Assembly (NCBI GenBank): GCA_934155265.1
Contig: CAKPGU010000004.1
Span: 46,401-110,400 of the forward strand
Length of the DNA stretch: 64,000 bases
DNA from: an uncultured Clostridia bacterium
GTDB taxonomy: Bacteria > Bacillota > Clostridia > TANB77 > CAG-508
Direction: 5' to 3'
A model generated the notes under the pieces. The model searched no databases, was not told where the DNA came from, and worked only from the letters and a program-made list of their open reading frames with translations. A program made the position numbers and the translations under genes. Of the stretch, positions 35,994-48,300 are shown in pieces; the stretch's first letter is position 1, and the number at the start of each line of letters is the position of its first letter.

Positions 35994-36305
35994 TCATTGT
36001 ACATTTTTAATTTGCTTTTTGCAATACTTTGGTATTTTATTTTTAAGTATGCTTAATAAACTTGCATACTTATAGAAACAAGCATACACATCACTCTCCG
36101 TTCTTTATAAAATTTTCTAAATACTGATTTTTCTTCTTGAATTAATAATTTGAGAAAATCAAAAATTTAAAATAAAAATATTTCTGAAAAAAACTAAGTT
36201 GTAAATGTACTACAAATTGAGTACGTTTATATTCTACTATATTTTACTCCATTTGGCAAGAGCTTTTCCTAAAAAAAGTAAAAAATTAATTTAATCTTTT
36301 TATAC
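35994..36305. other. Intergenic region with no gene; one small hairpin
   Basis: About 310 AT-rich bases between the Rpn remnant and the terminator of the first giant gene. A 9-bp inverted repeat (36044-36052 with 36064-36072) is the only clear structure. I see no coding frame, RNA gene or convincing promoter, and no recognisable missing 5' part of the Rpn gene. Confidence 0.5.
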
Positions 36306-36340
36306 GAAAAAGAGAATTTAGTAAATCCTAAATTCTCTTT
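36306..36340 (-). terminator. Intrinsic terminator of the first giant gene
   Basis: Stem AGAGAATTTAG/CTAAATTCTCT (36311-36321 with 36328-36338), 6-nt loop, followed on the minus strand by a U-run. It starts seven bases after the stop codon. Confidence 0.85.
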
Positions 36341-36345
36341 TACTT

Positions 36346-39300
36346 CTAATTCTTTTTAGTAAAGTATCCTGGTGTACTTGCTGTGTCTATTCGTGCATAA
36401 GTTGCATCTTTATAGCTTGAATTATATTTGGTTCCATTTCCTCCTACTAGTTTAGTACAGAATTCAAACATCCTTGATGACTCTGTTACATTTATTGTTG
36501 TCCATCCTTTTTGGGTTGCTGAATTATATTCGCTTACATATAAGCTTGTTAATCCTCTACAACTCTGAAACATATACTTCATACTCATTACCTGGCTTGT
36601 ATTAAAGTTACTTAAATCTAAGCTTGTTAATCCGCTACAATCATAAAACATAGAGTTCATATTCGTTACCTGGCTTGTATTAAAGTTACTTACATCTAAG
36701 CTTGTTAATCCGCTACACTGCCAAAACATTTGACCCATATCCGTTACCTGGCTTGTATTAAAGTTACTTACATCTAAGCTTGTTAATCCGCTACAATTAT
36801 AAAACATTGAATTCATATCCGCTACCTGGCTTGTATTAAAGTTACTTACATCTAAGCTTGTTAATCTGCTACAACCAACAAACATAGAGCCCATATCCGT
36901 TACCTGGCTTGTATTAAAGTTACTTACATCTAAGCTTGTTAATTTTCCACAACCCAAAAACATAAGTGCCATTTCCGTTACCTGGCTTGTATTAAAGTTA
37001 CTTAAATCTAAGCTTGTTAATCCGCTACAATCATTAAACATATAATTCATATTCGTTACCTTGCTTGTATTAAAGTTTCTTAAATCTAAGCTTGTTAATA
37101 CTCTACAATTATTAAACATAGATTTCATATTCGTTACCTGGCTTGTATTAAAGTTACTTACATCTAAGCTTGTTAATCCTCTACAATTATAAAACATTGA
37201 ATTCATATCCGCTACCTGGCTTGTATTAAAGTTACTTACATCTAAGCTTGTTAATCCTCTACAATTATAAAACATATAGCTCATATCCTTAACAACGTCA
37301 GTTTTAAAATTCGATAAATCTATACTTGTTAAATTTGTCAAGTCATAAAATAAATAACTTGAATCTTTATTCGCATAAATTGTTCCTTCACTCATAAATG
37401 TCAAATCATACATTCCATCATTATTGTCATCTGTATAATATCCCATTATACTTCCATCTCGTTTCTCTGATGCATCAAATTCTGATTTTATATCTGCTGT
37501 TATATCTGATTTTTTACCTTGCTTGAAGCTTATTGTAACAATTTTTGATCCATATATATCTCCTCTTAAATATTTAACACTTCCATATGCAGAACTAGCT
37601 ATCATCCTATTTGATTCTTCATTCTTAAACTTTGTAATAGATGCATAGATTGCCTCTGGAGCATATATTATTATGTCAGTTGTGCCACAATTCTTAAACA
37701 TATCTGTATTACTATCTGCAATCTTAGTAAATTGAGGTCCTAAATCTAAAATAGTCATAGCATAACGTCCTGTTTCTTCAAACATAGCATCCATACACTC
37801 AACTTTACTTGTATTGAATTGATCTCCTAAATCTAGTGTCGTCATTTTTGAGTAACCTGTTTGATAGAACATTGAGCCCATATCAGTTACATTACTTGTA
37901 TTAAATTTATCACCTAATGTTAAAGTCGTCATTGCTGTATATCCTGTTCCTAAGAACATTTGCATCATATCTGTTACATTAGTTGTGTCAAATTTGCTAC
38001 CTAAATTTAAGCTTTCAAGTGCTCCATATCCTGTTTCCTGGAACATACACATCATATTTGTTACAAGTATAGTATTAAAGTTATTACCTAATGTTAATGT
38101 TTTCATAGCATCATGTCCTGTTCCCCAGAACATAGACGACATATTAGCTACATTTTCTGTAAAGAATTTATCTTTTAAATTTAAACTTGTCATCTTTTTA
38201 AATCCTGTATTACGAAACATATCACTCATGTCTGTTACAAGACTTGTATCAAAGTTATCTTCCAAATTTAAAGTTGTCATTGCTGTATATCCTGTATCGT
38301 AGAACATTTCACTCATATCTGTTACATTCTTTGTATCAAATCCACTACCCAAATCCAATGATGTCATTTTTCTATATCCTGTTACTTTGAACATACCTTT
38401 CATATTTGTAACCGCTTTTACATTTAGCAATCCTAGGTTAGTTATTGCCTCTGTATTCTGTGATTTATCTGAATATCCTATATAGCTAAACAAATAACTT
38501 GAATTTGGATTTGCATATATATCATTGCTTGTTATTTCTTTATAAGTAGGAACTTGGTTGTTATTTGCTATATGCACTTTGTAAATTCCATTTCTTATTT
38601 CGCTATCAACATACCATGCAACTATTGATTGGTCTCCCATTTCTGATACATCCCATGCTCTTGTTGTGTCTGTTATTTTCTTTGTTTCATGGTTGTATAC
38701 ACTACTTGGAATAGATTTTTCAAATGTTACATTATCAATATTTTGTCTTTGTATTGTTTTTCCTAAGAAGTTTCCTGTTTGTACACCTTCTCCGCTTGCA
38801 CTTCTTAATATATTATATACAATCAAATCAGTTTGTTTATTTCCATTTCCATACTCATCTTTTACTGAATCAGCTAGAATTCTTACTTTAACTTGTTTTG
38901 CAAGTGATGTAAATCCTGAAATATTAACTGTATATTGAACTCCATATTGTACTGATTTAGTTGTTCCATCTACAATTCTGTCTTCTTTCAATTCTGTTGG
39001 ACTACTTATTGTTGCAGTCACTCCACTAACTTCACTTCCATCTACTACAACTTTAACCTTACTTGCAGTAAATGATGTGCTTGCATAATACTTATCTGTT
39101 GCTCTAAATGTAACTGTTGCTGTTTGAGTATTTACATTAGCCGTAGTGCTAATCATCTCAATTAATGGGTCAACAACATCTACAATTTCACTGTCGCCTG
39201 TGCCATCTGGCAAGTCAACTCCTGAAGTTACTGTAGTTCCAACATTCTTATTAGAAGAAGTGTCAGATATTTTATCTTCTGGAATTTCTACTGTTACTAC

Positions 39301-42300
39301 ACCACTGTATGAAATATAATTTCCTGATTCTTCTTTTATTTGTAACTGTTCTAAGCCTGATATCATTAATGTATAACGTTTTCCTATAACTTTGCTTTCA
39401 GTTACAAAACTTCCATTTTTCATGTATTTTACAGTATCACTTATATCTTCTCCACCTGCTGGACTTAATATTTTTGTAACTTTCGTTAAATCAACATCTT
39501 TTCCATCTACTTGAATTGTCAAGTCATCTGCTGTTAATCCTTCTGACTTAGTTGAATCGTAATATTTATCAACTATATCTATAAGCATCTTATATGTTTT
39601 ATTAGTTTTGTCTATATCAACTGCTGAATATTTATAAGTTACTTCTGGTTTGATAAAGTCTACAAAGTCTGTTAATGTTGTTGTTTCTGGATTTAATGTA
39701 TTTCCTTTTCTGTCTTTTGCTGCATTTGCATTAATCTTAACTTGTAATGTACCACTTAACTCTCTGTATTTTCTACTTGATGTCTTAAAGTCTACTCCAG
39801 ATTCTTCAAATCCTTTTACTTCTAATGTATATTGATGTCCTACTACTCTTTCTACTCCATCAATTGTAGTCTTTATTGCAACTGTTTTTGTAATTGTTTT
39901 AGTTAATTTACTATCAACTTGTACATCATCCATCCATAATGTCATTTCATTCGTTGTTACTAAATCTGTTTCGTCATAGTTTCTATCTGTTACGTTGAAA
40001 ATAAGTGTTTCAACTTTAGTTGTAGTATTTTTGCTATTCTGAACATCATACACTTCTGGTCCTATTGAGTCAACAGTTCCTATACCGAATGATTGCTCAT
40101 TTGTTTTATTCTTATATGCGTCTGTTACTACTCCCGCTTCTATTTTTATTGAAAGTGCTCCACCGTTTTCAGTTCTGTATTTTGCAGTTCCTCCAACAAT
40201 TGGATCTATTGGGGTAAATTCTGTATATTCTTTCGTTGATGGTGTTACATTTGTCAATGTTAATATATATTCATATTCTTGATTTGCAACTATCTCTATT
40301 GGACCTGTTAATGTCTTTCCAATTGCTGTTGATTCTACACCATCTGATATTACTTTTATTTTGTCTACTGTCAAACCAAATACACTACTATTTTTTATTA
40401 AATATTTATCTGATACTCTTAATTTAATTTGACCTGTTCCTAAGTCAATGCTTGGTGCTGTCCATACTGGTGATACTACATCGACAACTTCTTTATCTCC
40501 ATCTGAACCTCCTGGTTCTTGTTTTCCTATAAAGATTGTTGTTCCACTGTTTTTATTTCCTGATTTATCTGTTATTGTTCCTTCTGTAAATAGTAATGAT
40601 AAATATCCACTGTATGTGTATCCATCTGGTAATCCGTCTTGTCCTTTTTGCTCTAAGTTTGATATTACTAATCTATATCTTTCTCCGACTTTTACATTAG
40701 TTTTTCCATCAACAGTATCTGTAATATCTTTTAATTTTGTTAATTGTTTCCTAATTGCATTGTTCAATGCTGTTTCATCATAAGAGTCAATATTTACAGT
40801 TATTTGACTTCCGTTTAAATTTGATAATGTTGTATTTGCAAAGTATTTATCTATTACCTCAAATTCTACGGTTAATGTTTTGTTTACATGGTCTATATCT
40901 CCATCTGCATATACATATTTGAATTCTGGTTTTATAAGGTCTGCGAATAATGAGTTATTCGTATTCTTATCTACTGTTGCTGTTGTATATGTGTGATCTG
41001 CTCTTGTTCCTTGTGCTGTTAATACCATGTTTTTGTTTCCAAATGTGATTGTTTTAGTAACTCGGTTATCTGCTGGTCCTGCTGTAAATTCTGGTCCTGT
41101 TGTATCTTTTAATGTTCCTTGAACAACTTCTAACTTGATGTTACCGCTCCAATCTTTGTAGTTCTTTCCTGTTCTTCTTGTTACTGCATCAAAGTTTGTT
41201 AATGATATAGTTTGTAATACATCATTCGCTCCTGTTGTTGCATTCTTTGTTGTTGTTGCTCCACCTAATGTTATTGTTATTAAATTTGTTATGTCTGTAT
41301 CTTCTATATATACTTTTACTTGACTCTTTATTTTGTCTTGACTTAGTAAACTTTCTAGATTGCTTATATAATCTGTTCCTGCTTCTGGATTTGTTCTTCC
41401 TCGTAATTGAATGTCAAATTTTGGTGTTGCTGTTGAAGTTGTTGCTGTTGTGCTTTCAATAGCCCATTCTGTTCTGTATTTTGGATTTATGGTTCCTCTT
41501 GTAAACTCTTTTGTTCCTACTGTGCTATTTTCTAAATCTGCTACATTTTTGAATGTGTTTTTGTTTTCAAATATTGCTTCTGGTGCTTGAATTACTATTT
41601 CTCCTGCTTTTCCTGTTTCTACAAACATCCACTCATCTACTTGGCTTGCATATGATGTTTCATCTAGACTTGAAGGTTGCGGCATATCTCTTTCCTTTAT
41701 CAACTTTGTAAATGCTGGACCTAAATCTAAATTTGTCATTGACATATATCCAGTTTGATAGAACATACCATTCATATATTCAACATTATCTATATTGAAT
41801 TTATCTCCTAATTTTAAGCTCGTCATTGCTGTATATCCTGTTTGGTAGAACATATATTGCATATAACGAACATTACTTGTATCAAACTTATCTCCTAAGT
41901 CTAACCTTGTCATTGCTGTATATCCAGTTTCTCCGAACATATAATGCATATCATCAACATTGCTTGTATCAAACTTATCACCTAAATCTAAACTTGTCAT
42001 CGCTATATATCCAGTTCCTGAGAACATACTACTCATATTTGTTACTTTACTTGTGTCAAATTTGTCTCCTAAATCCAAACTGGTCATTGCTGTATATCCA
42101 GTTTGATAGAACATACCACTCATATTTCTTACATTACTTGTATCAAACTTGCTTCCTAAGTTTAAATTTATCATTGCTGTGAAGCCAGTTTCTTCGAACA
42201 TTCGCTCCATACTTGTTACATTGCTTGTATCAAATTTATCTCCTAAATTCAAACTTGTCATGGCTGTATATCCTGCGCTTGCAAACATTCTGCCCATATC

Positions 42301-45300
42301 CGTTACACTTATTGTGTCAAATTTATCTCCTAAATTCAAACTTGTCATTGCTGTATATCCAGTTTCTCCGAACATACTATTCATATTTGTTACATTACTT
42401 GTATCAAACTTACTTCCTAAATTTAAACTGGTCATCGCTGTATATCCAGTTCCAAAAAACATAACATCCATATATTTTACATTACTTACATTCAAATATC
42501 CAATATTAGTTATTGCTTCTTTTGATGTTGACTTGCTTGAATATCCTATATAAGCAAATAGGTGACTTGAATCTTGATTTGCAAATATCTCATTGTTTGT
42601 AATAGCAGACTGACCTGGTACTTGATTATTATTAGCTATATGAACTTTGTAGATTCCATTTCTTATTTCACTATCAACATACCATGCAACTATTGATTCA
42701 TCACCTTGTGCTGATATATCCCATGCTCTTGTTGTATCTGTTATTTTTCCTTTTTCATGATTATATACTGTATCTGGAATGCTTTTTTCAAATGTTATAT
42801 TATCAATATTTTGTCTTTGAACTTTTCCATCTAAGAAATTACTTGTATCATTTTCAAACAATGCTTTTTTCAATACATTATAAACATAAAATAATTTCAA
42901 TTTATTTCCATTACCAGATTTATCTTTTACAACATTGTCAAAAATTGTAATTCTTACTTGATTTACATCAGCTTTAAAACCTGAAATCTTCAATGTATAT
43001 TGAACACCATATTGTACTGTTGTAGTTACACCATTTACTACTCTTTGCTCTTTTAATTCTGTAGCATCACTCAATGTTTTTGTAATTCCTCCTATTAATT
43101 CCTCATATGTTCCATCTACAAAAACGTTTATTTTGCTACTTGTCAACGTACTACTTTCAAAATACTTATCTGTAATTCTAAATGTAACTTCCGCAGTGCC
43201 AGCTTTAGGATCTGCTGTAGTACTTAATAGTTCTACCAATGGGTCTACAACATCGACAACTGTAGCATCAGATGCACTTCCACCTGGAATATTAACACCA
43301 GAAGTAATTGTTGCACCGTCATTCTTATTTCCAGTAGTATCAGAAATCTTATTAGCTGGAATTTCCACTGTAACAACACCACTGTAATCAAGATAATTAT
43401 CGCCATCTTTAATCTGTAATTGTTCTAATTTTGAAAGTGTCAAAGTATAACGTCTTCCAATAACCTTGTCACCTGTTACAATTGCATCATCTTTAGTATA
43501 TTTAATGTTATTAGTTATGTCTTCAACTCTTAAAGATTTTTCAACTTCATTCCAATTAGGCTCTTCGCCATCAATTTTGATTGATAAATCTCCAATTGCT
43601 ATATCTGTTGATGTTGCTGCATTATAATATTTATCAGTTACATCAAATACCATAGTATATGTTTTACCTGACTTATCAATATCTGCAGCAGAGTGTTTAT
43701 ATGTTACATTTGGTTTAATAAAATCTACAAATTCTCCTGTTAATTTTGTTTCATCATTTACATTATCTGCTGTATCTTTTATTGCACCTGCTGCAACTTT
43801 TATTGATACTGTACCACTCCAATCAGAGAATTCTCTGTCTGTGTTAATTGTGCTTCTAGCTTTTTCAAAATTTGATAGAACTAACTTATATTGTTTTCCA
43901 ACAACTTGTTCTTTGCCATTAACAGTTGTAACTATTGTTCCATCTGTTTTATAAGTTAAATCCCAAACTTTTTGTTCTGCATCAATAGTATTTAAAGTTA
44001 AATTCTTAGTTAATCCGTCAGCTTGCTCATCATCTAAAAATACTGTTATATTGTCTGCTGTTAAGTTAGTACTTGTATCCAAATATTTATCCATTACATT
44101 AAATATTATTGTTTCAGTTTTTAAATCATTTCTTCTTACTGATGATACTGAGTTTATTACTGGCTTGATAAAGTCCACTTGGCCAATTTCAACAATTTCT
44201 TCTTTACTTGTATTTGTATATTTATCTTTTAACAATCCTTCAGTCAATTTAATCTCTGTCAAACCACTATATTCTCTGTATCCTTTTTTACTAGCATTAA
44301 ATGAATCATCTGTTTCTACAAAGTTAGAAAGTGTTAATGTGTATTTTACACCATATTGAACTGTTGATGTTACTCCATTTACTGTTCTTTCTTCTTTTAA
44401 CTCTGTTGCTGCACTTAATGTTTTAGTAATATTTGCTTTGCCTGTTGTATCTTCGCCATCAACTATTACTCTAATTTTATCTGCAACATTATTAGCTGTT
44501 AATATTGAACTATCAAAATATTTATCTGTTCCAATTAAGTCCATAGTTACTCTTTGGTTTACTTTATCTATATTAATATTTTCAACCTTCCATGATGGAT
44601 CTACTACATCTACAATTTCACCATCTGTATTTTTGTCTGGTTCATCATTTGGTCTTATGTTCCAAACATTGTATGTTTGTTTTCCACCATATGTGTCCAT
44701 ATGACCACCTGTTAATGTCTTTGTTGCAACTCTTTGTGATGTTAATAATGTACTTGATGACAATGTAATTAATGGTCTAACACCCATTGCAAATGCTGCT
44801 GAGCCATAAACAGAACGGTTTGTGTTTAAATAGAAATACATTGAATTTGCTGAGCTTGCTGCTTGTGTTAACCAGTAATGTGAGTTATTGTCAATTAAAT
44901 TTTGATATTTAATATATGGCTCTTCATATATTTTTCTAAATGTATTTGTTGTAACTACATCTGCATAACTTTGAATATATTTGCTATACCATGAATCTAA
45001 TCTATCTTTTGTCAAAACCGTAACACTTTCTGCATTTTGGTTTGAGTTTAAATACATACTCCAATTTCTCTTAGTAAGTCTTCTTGCATTTGTTGAACCT
45101 AATATCCAGTCTGAATTTATATTTCCTGTTAATATGTATTCTGCTTGATATCCTGTTGCTGATAATCTTAAGTTAACATTATAATCTTCTGGATTTCCTG
45201 CTGATATTAATGTAATTTTATCTCCATTAATATCAAAAACTCTCCATCCTGTTATCGCTTCCTCTGTTGATGCATCAATAAGATAATTATCCAATCCTCC

Positions 45301-48300
45301 ACTCGATGTTGATGAAGCTAAATATGCTATTGCATTTTCATTCCTGCTCATTCCAGCTGTAAATCCACCAAATTGATGATTTCCTGTTGGTAATGTTGTT
45401 GTTCCAGTTGCTGTCTGCAAATTTGTTGATGAACCTGTTCTTATTGATCTTATTTCTGATGATGTCCATGTTCCTGCATCATAGTTTATAAAATCTCCTA
45501 TATGTAATCCATTACTATCAATTCCATCTGCATCATAGATTTCTGATGGTTTTGCATATTCTGTCTGGTCATTTTGATCTTCTACCCCTATAACTATTGT
45601 TTTTACTATGTTATAGTTATCAGATTTATCTTTTGCAACACGTGCTGGTATTACAATTCCTATTGGTCCACTATAATTTTTATACTTGTCTCCATCAGCA
45701 ATTTCTGCTTGTTCTAAGCCACTAATTACTAATCTATATTTTTCACCAATCTTTGTTTCTGCATTTCCGTCTCCATCTCTGTCTTCCATAACATCTTCAA
45801 TTTTTGTAAGTGTTTTTGTAATTTTATCTTCAGCAATTTGTACGCTTGTATCTAACAAATGTACTGTTAATTTGCTTGCTGCATCAGCATCACTTAATGT
45901 TGAACTTTCAAAATATTTATCTGTTACAGAGAAGTCTACTGTTAATGTTTTTGCATCATGATTTATATCATCTTGTGAATAGATATATGTAAATTCTGGT
46001 TTTATAAAGTCTTCGAATAATTGTCCTTCTGTATTTTTATCTACTGTTGTATCATCTTTTATTTCAAAGTCTACCATTTCGCCTGATGTGTCTATTGCAG
46101 ACAAGTTCTTGTTTCCATATGTTGTATCTGTTAATGTTCCTGCATCAAGTTTTATTACAATATTACCACTCCACTCTTTGTACTTCTTTCCTGTTTGTCT
46201 TGCAACTTCTTCAAAGTTTGACAATTTTATTGTTGTTAGCACATCATATCCTCTTGGAATTGTTTCTACTACTTCTTTTGTTACGAAGTCTGAAATATTT
46301 GTTCCTTCCATGAATACATTGATATTGCTTTCTGTTAATGAAGCCGTTACTTCACTTTGATATCCTGATGCATCAGGGTTTGTTCTACCTCTTAATGTTA
46401 CTGTTATTGTCTTTGTTGTTGCATCAACTTCTGTAGTATCTTTTACCCACTCTGTTCTATAAATAGGATTTATTGTTCCTCTTGTATATGAACCTGTTAC
46501 TGTTGTGTCTGTTTCTTCTACTTTCTCTCCATCATCAGTTGTATCATCTTCTGATACTGTACTTGCTGTTGAAGTTACTTTATATGTATTCTTGTTTTTG
46601 TATATTGCTTCTGGTGCATATATTACAGCTCCTGATTTACCTGTATTGTTAAATACATTATCACTTAAAACCTTAGTAAATGCTGGTCCTAAGTCTAAGC
46701 TTGTCATTGCATTATATCCCATATATGCAAACATTGAATTCATAGATGTTACATTACCCATATCAAAGTAATCTTCTACTTTGTAGCTTGTCATTGCATT
46801 ATATCCTGTGTATGCAAACATTGAATTCATATTTGTTACATTTGCAACATTTAATACATTCAAGTTTGTAATTGTTTCTGTTGAAGTACACTTATTTGAA
46901 TATCCTACATATGCAAATAAATAACTTGAATTACTATTTGCAAATACTTCTCCATTAGCTCCTATATGAATTTTATATGTTCCATTCTTTGTTTCACTAT
47001 CTACATACCATGCAATAATTGATTTGTCTTGTGCATATGAAACGTCCCAAGCTCTTGTTGTATCTGTAATTGTGTTTGTTGATTCATCAAATATATCTGT
47101 TGAAATTTTATTTTCAAATGTTACATTATCAACATATTGTCTTTGGATATTAGAATTTCCTAAGAATGCACTTGTACTACTTGTTTCTGAAGAGGTACTC
47201 TTCAAAACACTATATAAAATCATATCAGTTTGTTTGTTTTTATTTCCAGATTCGTCTGTTACAACTCCTTCTGCCACTCTAACCATTATTTGATTTGCAG
47301 TTGTTGGCACTCCTGTTATTTCTAAAGTATATTTAACTCCATATTGGAAGTCTACTTCTGCTCCATCTACAGTTCTTTTCTCTGTTAATGCTGTTGGTTG
47401 ACTTAATGTCTTTGTAATTCCTGATGTATATACACTTCCGTCAACTACTAAATTGATATCATTTGCTTGTAAAGTATTATTTGCAAAATATTTATCTGTA
47501 ATTTGGAATGTAAGTGTAACTTTTCTATCTGATAGTTTTCCAACTCTTGATGTTACTCTTTCTACTACTGGATCAACAACATCCGCAATTACTGCAGAAC
47601 CTGTTTGTTCTGGTAAGTTAATACCCATTGTAATTGTTGTTTTTACATTAGTATTTCCAGAATCATCTGCAACTTTTCCTGCTGCGATTCCAATTGTTAA
47701 AACACCACTGTAGTCTGCATATTTGCCATCTATAGCAATTTGAGTTTGCTCTAAGTGTGACAATGTTAATGTATATTTAACTCCAACTACTTTATTTGTT
47801 CCATTTACTTTTTCTGTAATATTTGTAGAGCTTAAATCTCTATTAACTTTCTTCCAATCTGGTGTTTTACCATCAATTTGAATATCCAAGTCATTTACTG
47901 TTAATTTAGCATTTGACTCTGAATAATATTTATCTGTTACAGAGAATTCTACTTTTACCTTTTTATTTGTCTTATCTATATCATCTGTCTTATATTTGTA
48001 AAGTATTTTTGGTGCTATAAAGTCTGTAAATAGTACATTTGCAGCATTTTTATTTGTTGTTGCATCCTCTAAAACTTGCTCTTTTCCATCAACCACTGCT
48101 AAGTTTTTATTTCCATAAGCATCAACCAATGTTCCTTCTGCAAATTTTAGTTTAACATTACCACTCCATTCGTAATAGCTCTTACCACTTGGTAAGCCTT
48201 GTTGTTCAAGATTTGCTAATTCTATGTCATAAGTAACTTCGTTATCTGCTTGATTTTTCAATGTAATTGTTTTTACATTTGCTGTTATAAGCTCTCCATC

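Noticed and set aside
36044..36072. Small inverted repeat as an insertion-sequence end
   Set aside because: No matching partner repeat or target duplication was found around the Rpn/ATPase interval.
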